The notes under the pieces: model-generated
The model's input: only the letters and a program-made list of their open reading frames with translations
What the model was told of the DNA's origin: nothing
The model's database searches: none
Made by a program: the position numbers and the translations under genes
Assembly: GCA_018223435.1 (NCBI GenBank)
Contig: JAGTTO010000001.1
Span: forward strand, 2,914,001-2,978,000
Length of the DNA stretch: 64,000 nucleotides
Source: Lachnospiraceae bacterium Marseille-Q4251
GTDB taxonomy: Bacteria; Bacillota; Clostridia; Lachnospirales; Lachnospiraceae
Direction: 5' to 3'
Part shown: positions 43,118-51,102 of the stretch, piece by piece
How positions within the stretch are numbered: position 1 is the first letter of the stretch
Layout: every line of letters begins with the position of its first letter

Positions 43118-43455
43118 ATGGAATTAGATCATAATTCCCATTCAGTATTTCTAGTATATTATCACCTAGTGATGGTTATAAAATACAGAAGAAAAGTACG
43201 GAATGGCAAAATATCCGAAAGAGCAAAAGAGATCTTTGAGTATATCGCACCCGGATACGGGATCTTACTGGAAGAATGGAATCACGATACAGACCATGTT
43301 CATGTGCTGTTCCGCGCATAGCCAAAGACAGAACTCCGTAAATTCATCAATGCCTGTAAAAGTGCCAGCAGCAGACTGCTGAAGCTTCTGTCTGCTCCGT
43401 GCAGGCGGGGCGCCGATTGAAACAATACGGCAGTATATAGAAAGCCAGGGTGAGC
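43118..43455 (+). pseudogene. IS200/IS605 TnpA Y1 transposase, stop and deletion
   Basis: MELDHNSHSVFLVYYHLVMVIKYRRKV through EEWNHDTDHVHVLFRA (HUH metal motif H-V-H present) ends at TAG, where relatives have Gln before PKTEL. After the stop the frame continues PKTELRKFINACKSASSRLLKL. A deletion then removes the part up to the catalytic helix, and the last portion (AGGAPIETIRQYIESQG, with the likely catalytic Tyr) is in another frame. Inactive. Confidence 0.85.
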
Positions 43456-44556
43456 AAAATGAACCGCGCCGTAAAAATAAGGATCTATCCAGATAAAGAG
43501 CAGAGCGTTCAGATAGAGAAAACAATCGGCTGCAGCCGCTTTATCTATAACCAGATGCTTGCGGACAAGATCAGCTATTACCAGAAAGAAAAAAAGATGC
43601 TCAGGAACACACCGGCCGGATATAAGAAGGAATATCCCTGGCTGAAAGAGGTGGACTCCCTTGCCCTGGCGAATGCGCAGCTGCATCTGGAAAGTGCGTT
43701 CCGGAAGTTTTTCCGGGAACCATCCTGCGGATTTCCCCGCTATAAATCAAGAAAACATTCAAGAAATTCTTATACGACCAATGCAGTAAACGGGAATATC
43801 CTTTTGGAGGATACCCATTTGAAGCTTCCAAAGATGTCCGCCATAAAAATAAAACTTCACCGCCAGATCCCGTCAGACTGGCAACTGAAATCGGTAACGA
43901 TAAGCCGTGAGCCATCCGGGAAATATTTTGCAAGTCTTTTGTTCTGCTGTGAGAACCAAACAGCGGAAAAAAGACGGGCAGAGAGATTTCTTGGGATCGA
44001 TTTTGCCATGCAGGGAATGTGTGTATTTTCTACAGGAGAAAGAGCCGGGTACCCTATGTTTTACAGAAAAGCAGAGAAAAAACTTGCAAGGGAACAGAGA
44101 AAGCTTTCCCACTGTGAAAAAGGAAGCCGGAACTATCAGAAACAGAAGAAAAAGGTAGCTTTATGTCATGAAAAGATAAAGAACCAGAGAAAAGATTTCC
44201 AGCATAAACTCAGCAGGGAACTTGCTGAAAGATATGATGCAGTATGCGTGGAAGATCTGAATCTGCAGGGAATGTCCGGAGGGCTGCATCTTGGGAAAGG
44301 CGTGCAGGATAATGGGTATGGGCAGTTTCTGTCCATGCTGGGATACAAACTGGAAGAGCGCGGGAAACATCTTATAAAGGTAGACCGTTATTTTGCATCG
44401 AGCAAGATTTGCAGTGTATGTGGACATAAGAAAAAGGAACTGGCATTGTCGGATAGAATATATGTCTGTGAATGTGGAAACCGGATGGATCGGGATGTGA
44501 ATGCAGCAGTCAATATCCGCGAAGAAGGAAAAAGGATCTATAAAGAATGTGCCTAA
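43450..44556 (+). CDS. TnpB RNA-guided nuclease, complete
   Basis: 368 residues from GTG (or 365 from ATG at 43459), reading out of the tnpA tail. The N-terminus MNRAVKIRIYPDKEQSVQIEKTIG is followed by RuvC-I (FLGIDFAMQGMCVF), the RuvC-II glutamate (AVCVEDLNLQGMS), a four-Cys zinc ribbon (CSVCGHKKKELALSDRIYVCECG) and RuvC-III Asp (MDRDVNAAVNI). All catalytic residues are present. Such enzymes cut DNA next to a short motif using the omega-RNA from the element's right end. Confidence 0.93.
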   Translation: MSKMNRAVKIRIYPDKEQSVQIEKTIGCSRFIYNQMLADKISYYQKEKKMLRNTPAGYKKEYPWLKEVDSLALANAQLHLESAFRKFFREPSCGFPRYKSRKHSRNSYTTNAVNGNILLEDTHLKLPKMSAIKIKLHRQIPSDWQLKSVTISREPSGKYFASLLFCCENQTAEKRRAERFLGIDFAMQGMCVFSTGERAGYPMFYRKAEKKLAREQRKLSHCEKGSRNYQKQKKKVALCHEKIKNQRKDFQHKLSRELAERYDAVCVEDLNLQGMSGGLHLGKGVQDNGYGQFLSMLGYKLEERGKHLIKVDRYFASSKICSVCGHKKKELALSDRIYVCECGNRMDRDVNAAVNIREEGKRIYKECA

Positions 44557-44728
44557 CGGCACAAGAAAAAAATCCGTAACCGGATGAAGATAAAAAACAA
44601 AACCGCGGGACACGCGGGGATAGCCTGTTTTAGCTTTGCCTTAAAAGGCAATCGAGCAGGAAGCCCCCACTTCAAAATCGTAAGATTTAAGTGGTGGGAG
44701 CATGTCACTTACCCTGATGGTATTTTTT
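44450..44728 (+). ncRNA. Predicted omega-RNA (right-end RNA) of element 2
   Basis: By family precedent the guide RNA spans the 3' end of tnpB and the right end, with the guide being the ~16-20 nt after the element. Structured segments are visible (GCGGGACACGCGG near 44605; the 44664-44699 hairpin). The guide would begin near 44709 and copy the start of the neighbouring surface-protein gene. The 5' limit is a guess. Confidence 0.45.
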
Positions 44729-45385
44729 TCTGCGGGGATATCTGTACTGGCAGAAACAATAGAGCAGAAAGATGTGGATGTAACTGCGCAGTATATTCAA
44801 ACAGCCGAGGGTTTCAATCAAGCTCCTGTTAAGAATGGAGAAGGAAGTCTCACAACAGAAGAAGGTGTTAAAGTTTCAGTTTCCGGTGCGCCGGGAAATG
44901 CCAGATATCTGGTTGTATGCCCTATTCTGAAAAATACAGATGGCGGCAGATGGCTGATCAAATGTTTAAATGGTAGAGGGAATTTTATCTGCGCATATGA
45001 TATTTATTTTCTGGATGAAGCAGGAAATCGGATTAATGCGAAAGGAGTTACAGTTACTATAGATTCTCCGGCAGATACAGATAATTTAGAATTTTACAGT
45101 GTTTCTACAGATGGAACAGTGGCAGTGACAGATTATTCCGTTAAAGACAACTGCATAACATTTAAAATATCAGGAAACAGGTACTATGTATTTGCAGAAA
45201 AGACAGCATCGGATATATCAGTAACTCAGACACCAACGGCAGGCAGTACAGGAACAGGTAGTCAATCAAAATGTAACTTTGTTCCGAAGACAGCAGATAA
45301 TACAAATATATTAGGTTTGGTAATTGCTCTTGTTATTTCTGCAGCCACGGCTTTATTGTTAGGTAAAAAGATAAAATTGAGATAA
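44702..45385 (+). CDS. Surface protein with sortase-type tail, 5' end replaced by IS605 element
   Basis: 227 residues as open frame. The start MSLTLMVFFSAGISVLAETIEQKD is the hydrophobic and cleavage part of a signal peptide without the usual basic N-terminus, because the right end of IS605-type element 2 ends inside it. The middle is beta-rich (GAPGNARYLVVCPILK, FTISGNRYYVFAEK-like). The end VPKTADNTNILGLVIALVISAATALLLGKKIKLR is a sortase-like sorting signal (PKTAD in place of LPXTG), a helix and a basic tail. No ribosome site of its own is visible, so expression is doubtful. Confidence 0.7.
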   Translation: MSLTLMVFFSAGISVLAETIEQKDVDVTAQYIQTAEGFNQAPVKNGEGSLTTEEGVKVSVSGAPGNARYLVVCPILKNTDGGRWLIKCLNGRGNFICAYDIYFLDEAGNRINAKGVTVTIDSPADTDNLEFYSVSTDGTVAVTDYSVKDNCITFKISGNRYYVFAEKTASDISVTQTPTAGSTGTGSQSKCNFVPKTADNTNILGLVIALVISAATALLLGKKIKLR

Positions 45386-45389
45386 TCAG

Positions 45390-45551
45390 ATGAATGTTGC
45401 TAAATCAGCGCTTTATGGATGTGAAAAGGTTGTTTTAGAGGGACATATCAAACCATTTGATAAAACTTATGGTATTCTAAAATTCACAGAAAACAAAATT
45501 CGACACAATCCGAAAAAGTCAATAAAAATCAATAGGAGTTGCGGCTTATAA
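45390..45551 (+). CDS. Unrecognised 53-residue ORF
   Basis: MNVAKSALYGCEKVVLEGHI and on to a basic end (RHNPKKSIKINRSCGL). Starts within 5 bp of the surface-protein stop but without a clear ribosome site. May be a fragment of a larger gene; nothing recognised. Confidence 0.25.
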   Translation: MNVAKSALYGCEKVVLEGHIKPFDKTYGILKFTENKIRHNPKKSIKINRSCGL

Positions 45552-45613
45552 TCGCAAAATCTATTGATTTTTTAATTTGGTTGCGGTATTATGGAATCAT
45601 GGAGGTGGTTTCT

Positions 45614-46825
45614 ATGATAAACAGACCGCTCTACGTCGATAGGATTATGGCATACACCGACACACCTTTTGTAAAAGTGTTGACGGGTGTTCGCCGCTGC
45701 GGAAAATCCACAGTTCTTAAAATGATCATGGAGAAGCTGCAAAAGGAGCATGGCATTCCATCTGAGCGGATTGTCAGTATGCGCTTCGATTCCATGGATT
45801 ATGAGGATATGACAGCGAAGGATATGTTCAAGGCTGTCAAAGAAAAGCTAAATCCAACTGGGAGAACGTATCTCTTTCTGGATGAGATTCAGGAAATTGA
45901 AGGCTGGGAGAAAGTAGTAAACTCCCTGGCAACGGATTATGATGTTGACCTTTATGTGACAGGCTCCAATTCCAGAATGATGTCTTCGGAAATAGCGACT
46001 TACCTGACCGGACGATATGTTTCCTTCCGTATCTATACGCTTTCTTTTCAGGAATATCTGGAATTCAAAAAGCAGTATACACAGGTAAAGGATATCCATG
46101 CTGAACTGGCAGATTATATCCGCTTGGGAGGCTTCCCTGCAACACATCTGCGAGAGTATTCACAGGATGAGGTTTATACGATTGTCCGGGATATCTATAA
46201 TTCCACAATTTTCTCGGATATCGTAAAGAGAAACCAGATTCGCAAGATCGACCAGCTGGAACGGGTGGTTCGGTACACATTTGCGAATGTAGGAAATTCC
46301 TTCTCGGCAAAATCAATTTCTGATTATCTGAAATCGGAGCATCGTTCTATCGACAATGAAACGGTGTACAGTTATCTGGAAAAGCTGGAGAAAGCATATC
46401 TCCTTCATCGTTGTTCTCGATACGACCTGCGCGGAAAGGAAATTCTGAAAACGCAGGAGAAGTTTTATCTTGCTGATACCGCTTTACGTTACAGTGTGCT
46501 GGGCTATACACCGGACAGCGTTGCTTCCAGTCTGGAAAATGTGGTGTATCTGGAACTTTGCAGACGAGGCTATACCGTGACGATTGGGAAAACACCAGAC
46601 GGTGAGGTTGATTTTGTGGCGCAGAAGCAGAATGACCGGTTGTATGTGCAGGTCACACAGGAGATTAAATCCGAAAAAACAGAAAAGCGCGAATATGAAC
46701 GACTGCTGGAAATCCGGGATAACTATCCGAAGTACGTTTTGAGAACCGATGAATTTGCCGGAGGCAATTACCAGGGAATCAAAAGTATGCATATTGCAGA
46801 TTTTCTGTTGAGCACTGAATATTAA
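45614..46825 (+). CDS. ATP-binding protein with DUF4143 domain
   Basis: 403 residues from ATG behind GGAGGTGG. AAA-type ATPase with Walker A GVRRCGKST (residues 25-33) and Walker B TYLFLDEIQEI. Next is the sensor-like VTGSNSRMMSSEIATYLTGRYV, a winged-helix part (SISDYLKSEHRSIDNETVYSYLEKLEKAYLL), and a C-terminal DUF4143 nuclease-like fold (LENVVYLELCRRGYTVTIGKTPDGEVDFVAQK). This broad family is frequent in anaerobes and of unsettled function. Followed by two tandem terminators, the second invaded by IS256. Confidence 0.9.
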   Translation: MINRPLYVDRIMAYTDTPFVKVLTGVRRCGKSTVLKMIMEKLQKEHGIPSERIVSMRFDSMDYEDMTAKDMFKAVKEKLNPTGRTYLFLDEIQEIEGWEKVVNSLATDYDVDLYVTGSNSRMMSSEIATYLTGRYVSFRIYTLSFQEYLEFKKQYTQVKDIHAELADYIRLGGFPATHLREYSQDEVYTIVRDIYNSTIFSDIVKRNQIRKIDQLERVVRYTFANVGNSFSAKSISDYLKSEHRSIDNETVYSYLEKLEKAYLLHRCSRYDLRGKEILKTQEKFYLADTALRYSVLGYTPDSVASSLENVVYLELCRRGYTVTIGKTPDGEVDFVAQKQNDRLYVQVTQEIKSEKTEKREYERLLEIRDNYPKYVLRTDEFAGGNYQGIKSMHIADFLLSTEY

Positions 46826-46831
46826 CGATGA

Positions 46832-46854
46832 GGGCGGCGGTGAGCCGCCCTTTT
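46832..46854 (+). terminator. First terminator after DUF4143 ATPase
   Basis: Stem GGGCGGC/GCCGCCC and TTTT, seven bases after the stop codon. Confidence 0.85.
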
Positions 46855-46857
46855 ACA

Positions 46858-46890
46858 TAGTCGGAACTGACTGATCATCGGTTCCGACTA
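46858..46890 (+). terminator. Second terminator hairpin, split from its U-tract by IS256 copy 2
   Basis: Stem TAGTCGGAAC/GTTCCGACTA. Its last eight bases (TCCGACTA) are the target duplicated by IS256 copy 2. The natural T-run now lies 1.5 kb away at 48390, after the second target copy. Confidence 0.9.
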
Positions 46891-48381
46891 GAGAGCGTTT
46901 CAAGTTTTGTGTAAACAGAAAAAACTGATGTAAGATATGTCATTAGTTATCGAGGACAGAACCTGTTTTTCAGGGTTCTGTCCTTGTTTGTATTATAATG
47001 CAGTTTTAAGGCATGTCAAGCAGGACTGGCTGTGCCAGCCCTGCCTAGCATGCATTCTGCTTATAACCTTTCCAATCTTTCTTCGAAGAAAATTTCCAGC
47101 TGAGAATGGATTTGTCCCCAATCCTGACGGTGTCCCGTCCATTTTTTGGTGATATCTATCATGGCCAGATACAGCATTTTCAGGAGACTGTCATCGGATG
47201 GAAATACCGTCTTGGATTTGGTGACTTTCCGGAGCTGACGGTTAAATCCTTCAATCGTGTTCGTGGTATAGATCAGACGTCTGACAGCTTCCGGATACTT
47301 AAAATACGTTGAAAGATTTGCCCAGTTATCTTTCCATGACTTTGCAATCTTAGGGTATTTCCCGCTCCATTTTTCGTCAAAGCTGTCCAGTTCTGCCAAT
47401 GCAACTTCTTCTGTAGGAGCTGCATATACACGCTTCAGATCTGCCATAAGTGGTTTGATCTCTTTGTAAGAAACAAATTTCGTGGTATTCCTGATCTGAT
47501 GGATTATGCACTGCTGGATCTCGGTCTGGGGAAATACTGCTTCAATTGCTTGTGGAAAACCGGTCAGTCCATCCACACACGCAATCAATATATCTTCTAC
47601 ACCCCGGTTTTTCAGGCCATTCAGGATGGAGAGCCAGAACTTGGCACTTTCATTTTGACCAACATACATTCCGAGGACATCCTTACGTCCTTCCATATCG
47701 ATCCCAATCGCAATGTAAACAGCACGTTTTACAATCCGCCCCTCATTACGGGCATGGAAATGGATCGCATCCATAAATACAACAGCATACACACTTTCTA
47801 ATGGCCTTTCCTGCCATTCTTTTACTATTGGCAGGATCTTATCAGTAATCCGGCTGACAGTACTGTCGGAGATCTCAAGATCGTATAATTCACGCATGTG
47901 GCTTTCTATATCGGCAGTAGTCATTCCTTTTGCGTACATGGAAATGATCTTTTCTTCCATGTCTTGCGTAATCGAATTCTGATACTTCTTTACAACCTGT
48001 GGTTCGAAGTCACCTTTTCGATCCCTTGGAATATCAATCTCCATATCTCCGTAACTGGTATGTAACGTTTTCTGGGAATGTCCATTCCTGGAATTATCGG
48101 TTTCTTTATTTCGATAATCATACTTGGAATATCCCAGTTCTTCATCCAGTTCCTGATCAAGGGCACCTTCCAAAATGATAGACATCATATCCCGCATAAT
48201 GGAATTAACATCTGTTCCATCTTTTACTTTTACATTGTTTTCTTTCAGGTAGTTTCCCATGAGTTCTCTAAGCGCTGCTTTTTGTGGTGAATCCTTTTTT
48301 CTTGCCATAAAATAAACCTCCAAACTGAGTAATTCTATCTTACATCAGTTTGGAGGTTTACACAAACTTTGGGATACTCCC
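46891..48381 (-). mobile_element. IS256-family insertion sequence, copy 2
   Basis: 1491 bp, same ends and orientation as the copy at 31132-32622 and no difference seen by eye. Perfect 8-bp target duplication TCCGACTA at 46883-46890 and 48382-48389. Confidence 0.95.
47061..48308 (-). CDS. IS256-family (Mutator-type) transposase, copy 2
   Basis: Predicted protein identical to the transposase at 31302-32549 (415 residues; D180, D246, E353). Transcribed toward the DUF4143 ATPase, so its transcripts are antisense to the split terminator region. Confidence 0.95.
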   Translation of the reverse strand: MARKKDSPQKAALRELMGNYLKENNVKVKDGTDVNSIMRDMMSIILEGALDQELDEELGYSKYDYRNKETDNSRNGHSQKTLHTSYGDMEIDIPRDRKGDFEPQVVKKYQNSITQDMEEKIISMYAKGMTTADIESHMRELYDLEISDSTVSRITDKILPIVKEWQERPLESVYAVVFMDAIHFHARNEGRIVKRAVYIAIGIDMEGRKDVLGMYVGQNESAKFWLSILNGLKNRGVEDILIACVDGLTGFPQAIEAVFPQTEIQQCIIHQIRNTTKFVSYKEIKPLMADLKRVYAAPTEEVALAELDSFDEKWSGKYPKIAKSWKDNWANLSTYFKYPEAVRRLIYTTNTIEGFNRQLRKVTKSKTVFPSDDSLLKMLYLAMIDITKKWTGHRQDWGQIHSQLEIFFEERLERL

Positions 48382-48511
48382 TCCGACTATTTTTCTGCCC
48401 TTCTCGTAAACGGTAAACCACCCATCTCTATGCAAGCATCTCCTCATCTGAGATAATGATGGAAAAGTTGTACAACACACTTTTCACATTTTTCACACCA
48501 GGAGGTCAATC

Positions 48512-48853
48512 ATGAACACAAAACTTGCCACTTCCCAGATCCGTTTGAAAAACTGGGCCGCTATTATTCAGGACCGCAAGCAATCCGGTCTGTCCGTAAA
48601 TGATTACTGTTCACAGCATCAGCTCTCGCGGGACGCTTATTATTATTGGCTGCGCAAAATCAAAGAAAACCTGCTTGTGGAAAGCGGCTTTGTCGAAGTG
48701 GCACCGCCAGTTCCTTTTCCAGTACAGAAGGTCCAGCCTTCTGATTCAAAGGAAATGATGCAGCTGTGTTTCCAGGGGATGCAGCTTGACATTCCTCTTT
48801 CTGTTTCAAGAGATACCCTTTTGATGATTATTGAGGTGGCTGCCCATGCTTAA
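48512..48853 (+). CDS. IS66 accessory protein TnpA-like
   Basis: 113 residues behind CCAGGAGG. MNTKLATSQIRLKNWAAIIQDRKQSGLSVNDYCSQHQLSRDAYYYWLRKIK is the usual helix-turn-helix N-terminus of the first IS66 protein. Frame intact and of normal length. Without a full partner set it cannot support transposition. Confidence 0.88.
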   Translation: MNTKLATSQIRLKNWAAIIQDRKQSGLSVNDYCSQHQLSRDAYYYWLRKIKENLLVESGFVEVAPPVPFPVQKVQPSDSKEMMQLCFQGMQLDIPLSVSRDTLLMIIEVAAHA

Positions 48854-48981
48854 TGATGCAGATATTTCCCGTTTCCGCCACGTTTATGTTTTTGTTGGAA
48901 AGACGGATCTTCGAAAAGGAATCGACGGTCTTTCTACACTGGTAAAGCAAAAATTCCAGCTGGGTGATCAAAAGCAGTGAA
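48848..48981 (+). pseudogene. IS66 TnpB (orf2), truncated
   Basis: MLNDADISRFRHVYVFVGKTDLRKGIDGLSTLVKQKFQL is the conserved start of the IS66 orf2 protein; its ATG overlaps the end of the first ORF. After about 39 residues a deletion joins it to the transposase fragment and the frame stops. Confidence 0.85.
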
Positions 48982-49908
48982 GTCTACTTTTCACTGGTCT
49001 ATGACTGGATGAAAGAAGAACTTTTAAAACAGCCTGTAATCCAGGCAGATGAAACGACCCTGAAAGTAAACCGGGATGGCCGGAAGGCCGGGGCATCCAG
49101 CTATATGTGGGTCTATATCACCGGAGAGCATGATGACAGCGGTAAGAAGATCATTCTGTATAATTACTGCCGGACGCGGAGTACAGAACACTTAAGGAAT
49201 TTCTTATCCGCCTATCAGGGAACCCTGGTATCAGATGGCTATCAGCCGTATCATACTTTTTCGAAAGAGCAGGCACTGGCATCGGCCGGCTGCTGGAGGC
49301 ATTGCCGGCGCAGGTTTGTAAACGCAATAAAAGCGGCACAGAAAGATCTTTCGGAAGAAGAGCTGAAAAACAGCATTGTTTATCAGGCACTGGCCCGGAT
49401 CTCTGCTATTTATAAGCTGGATGAATCCTGGAAAGGAAGAAGCTGTGAATACAGGACAGAACATCGCCGGAGAATTTTAAAACCATTGGTGGACGAATAT
49501 TTCGACTGGGTGAAGGAACAGGTTAAAACCTGCAGCGTACCGCCAAAATCAGAGACTGGCGAGGGATTATCCTACAGCATCCACCAGGAAAAGTATCTGA
49601 GAACATTTCTTGAGGATGGGAATATCCCCATCGACAATTCTGCCTGTGAACGTGCGATCCGTCCATTCTGCGTAGGGAGGAAAAACTGGAACGTAATTGA
49701 TACGGTGGAAGGTGCACAGGCAAGTGCGATCGCATACAGCATTGCGGAAACTGCCAAAGCGAATCATCTAAAGCCGTATCAGTATTTCGAATACCTTCTG
49801 ACAGAATTACCAAAACGGGTCACTCAGAAAAAGGATAGCAGTTTTTCACTGGATGATCTCATGCCCTGGTCATCTGAGTTGCCAATGTCCTGCCGCAAGA
49901 TAAAATAG
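48964..49908 (+). pseudogene. IS66 transposase TnpC, N-terminally deleted
   Basis: 314 codons from the deletion joint. It holds VIQADETTLKV (first DDE Asp), MWVYITGEHDD, LVSDGYQPYH (second Asp), GCWRHCRRRFVNA, and the catalytic Glu region NIPIDNSACERAIRPFCVGRKNW. The N-terminal coiled coil and zinc-finger part normally preceding these is missing. A GCCGCCTC/GAGGCGGC terminator follows at about 49917-49938. Confidence 0.88.
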
Positions 49909-49972
49909 ACTTTTTGAAGCCGCCTCAAAGAGGCGGCTGGTTCTAGTGGTAGGTGTATGGTTTACCATTTAC

Positions 49973-50296
49973 TACAAGGAAACGTATCAGTACCCAAGCA
50001 GAAAAGCCATGAAGAAAATGAAAGCCGAAGTCAAGAGGAATGTAAACAGGCGAAGTCTGCTAGTTGCAAAGGAAGAGGATTTAATAAAGAATCTGAATCC
50101 GAAAATCACAGGATGGAAGAATTATTATTCCACCAAGAGAAACGAAAAGTGGATGCAGGCTCTAGACTGGTACATTATTTGCACTTTTACAAGATGGTAT
50201 AACAAGAAACACCAGAGATGTAATCGTATGTCAAAGGTGGGATTTGTAAGAAATAGCATTTACGAAAAAGGATTAAAGAAAATGGCTAGAGCATGA
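49973..50296 (+). pseudogene. Group II intron maturase, C-terminal fragment
   Basis: In frame through the IS66 right end, the intron-derived part reads PSRKAMKKMKAEVKRNVNRRSLLVAKEEDLIKNLNPKITGWKNYYS, then WYNKKHQRCNRMSKVGFVRNSIYEKGL and a stop. This is the maturase (X) domain of a group II intron reverse transcriptase. The polymerase domain is gone, cut at the IS66 boundary. Confidence 0.85.
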
Positions 50297-50324
50297 CGTA
50301 ATGCTGTAGAAAGAAGAATGTCGG

Positions 50325-50390
50325 AAAGCCGTGTGAGGGAGAACCTCATGCACGGTTTGATGAGGGGCGGATGAAAATTTCATCCGCCCT
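50325..50390 (+). ncRNA. Group II intron domain V and domain VI/terminator hairpin
   Basis: AAAGCCGTG and CACGGTTT pair, with an inner TGAGG/CCTCA stem, a GAGAA loop and a 2-nt bulge. This is the 34-nt catalytic domain V with its AGC-type triad. It is followed by a GGGCGGATG/CATCCGCCC hairpin and T-run, which is domain VI or a terminator. Only the 3' end of the intron exists, so it cannot splice. Confidence 0.8.
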
Positions 50391-50413
50391 TCTTTTTAAC
50401 AATTTACCGGTTA

Positions 50414-50899
50414 TCAGAATACCAGCCGCATCTGGTTCCAGACTACATTTCCGTGGACGGAGCCGGAGATACCTTCATTTTGAAAACCAAATTTTGTGTA
50501 GTAGGGAACCAGGGCATCTTTACAGGTCAGGACAAGACCTTTTCGCCCCTGGTTCTTTGCTGTCCGGATCGCTTCCCGGATCAGTTCTCCGGCATAGCCC
50601 TGTTTCCGGTAGGCAGGGAGCGTATTGACACCGAAGATCATCTGCCATGCGCCGTTTTCGTTGTGCATGGAAGCTTTCTCATACATTTCATCGGTCAGAT
50701 CCTTTTCATCCGTGACAAAGCCATCAACAAAGGCGATGAGCTTGTCATCTTCGAACATCAGCCAGAAATAGTCACCGTAATACCGGAGACGCTCCGCAAA
50801 TTCCTCCTTTGTGGCAGCTTCGGCAGGCGGAAAGCATTCTGCTTCAACAGAAGCAACCGCATCCAGATCGGACATAACAGCAGTTCTTATTATTTTCAT
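50414..50899 (-). CDS. GNAT-family N-acetyltransferase
   Basis: 161 residues. GNAT core: MIFGVNTLPAYRKQGYAGELIREAIRTAKNQGRKGLVLTCKD, where R-K-Q-G-Y-A is the acetyl-CoA loop, then YYTKFGFQNEG. The N-terminal half (VASVEAECFPPAEAATKEEFAERL) is typical of the AANAT-like subgroup acting on small amines. The same protein has a 25-codon remnant at 36.0 kb beside the other hsp20. Monocistronic. Confidence 0.9.
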   Translation of the reverse strand: MKIIRTAVMSDLDAVASVEAECFPPAEAATKEEFAERLRYYGDYFWLMFEDDKLIAFVDGFVTDEKDLTDEMYEKASMHNENGAWQMIFGVNTLPAYRKQGYAGELIREAIRTAKNQGRKGLVLTCKDALVPYYTKFGFQNEGISGSVHGNVVWNQMRLVF

Positions 50900-50960
50900 A
50901 CTTTTTTACTCCAAAATTAATATAAAATTGATTTTTCAGGCACGGTTTTTTTGTGTAGAA

Positions 50961-51060
50961 TATGATATCATATTATGATGCCAGGGTCAAAGGGTCAAAA
51001 AGCCGTTCGTGTTCGCATGACAAGGCTTTTGATCTTGGAATCCGTCAAATATGAAAAATT
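50961..51060. repeat. Truncated copy of the 218-bp palindromic element
   Basis: About 90 bp (TATGATGCCAGGGTCAA, then AAAAAGCCGTTCGTG and AAGGCTTTTGAT) match the inverted right part of the element at 20751-20968. The rest is missing and a broken bile salt hydrolase begins right after. Confidence 0.7.
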
Positions 51061-51102
51061 TTATCATGTAAGTCATGCCGTATATGGTCAGTCAGTGAAA
51101 AA

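Larger units (their letters stand above)
42930..44708 (+). mobile_element. IS605-type element 2 (tnpA broken, tnpB intact)
   Basis: Left-end hairpin at 42946-42968 (CTCCCACCTC/GGTGGTGAG) and right-end hairpin at 44664-44699 (CCCCCACTT/AAGTGGTGGG) enclose a defective tnpA and an intact tnpB. The right end probably finishes at TCAC (44705-44708). The left boundary is approximate. Confidence 0.7.
48406..49972 (+). mobile_element. IS66-family element, internally deleted
   Basis: Imperfect 15-bp terminal inverted repeats: GTAAACGGTAAACCA at the left, and GTAAATGGTAAACCA reading in from the right. Contains an intact first ORF, a truncated second ORF and the C-terminal part of the transposase. No flanking 8-bp duplication (CCCTTCTC left, TACAAGGA right), so the flanks have been rearranged. 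Confidence 0.8.

Noticed and set aside
43085..43127. Short frame MSVDIRKRVITQWN after the LexA-like box as the start of a DNA-repair gene
   Set aside because: It ends after 14 codons at the tnpA start and matches nothing recognisable; the box more likely belongs to the element.
15690..43321. Recoding of TAG as glutamine, because several in-frame TAG codons stand where Gln is plausible (clear in the element 2 tnpA)
   Set aside because: TAG is the genuine stop of healthy genes here (GH42, alarmone synthetase), and all the interrupted frames also carry deletions or frameshifts. CAG to TAG decay explains it.
31124..48389. Composite transposon formed by the two direct IS256 copies around 14.3 kb
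   Set aside because: Each copy has its own perfect 8-bp duplication and the outer flanks do not match each other, so they inserted separately. Recombination between them could still delete the segment.
48406..49972. Functional IS66 element
   Set aside because: The second ORF and the transposase N-terminus are deleted and no target duplication is present.
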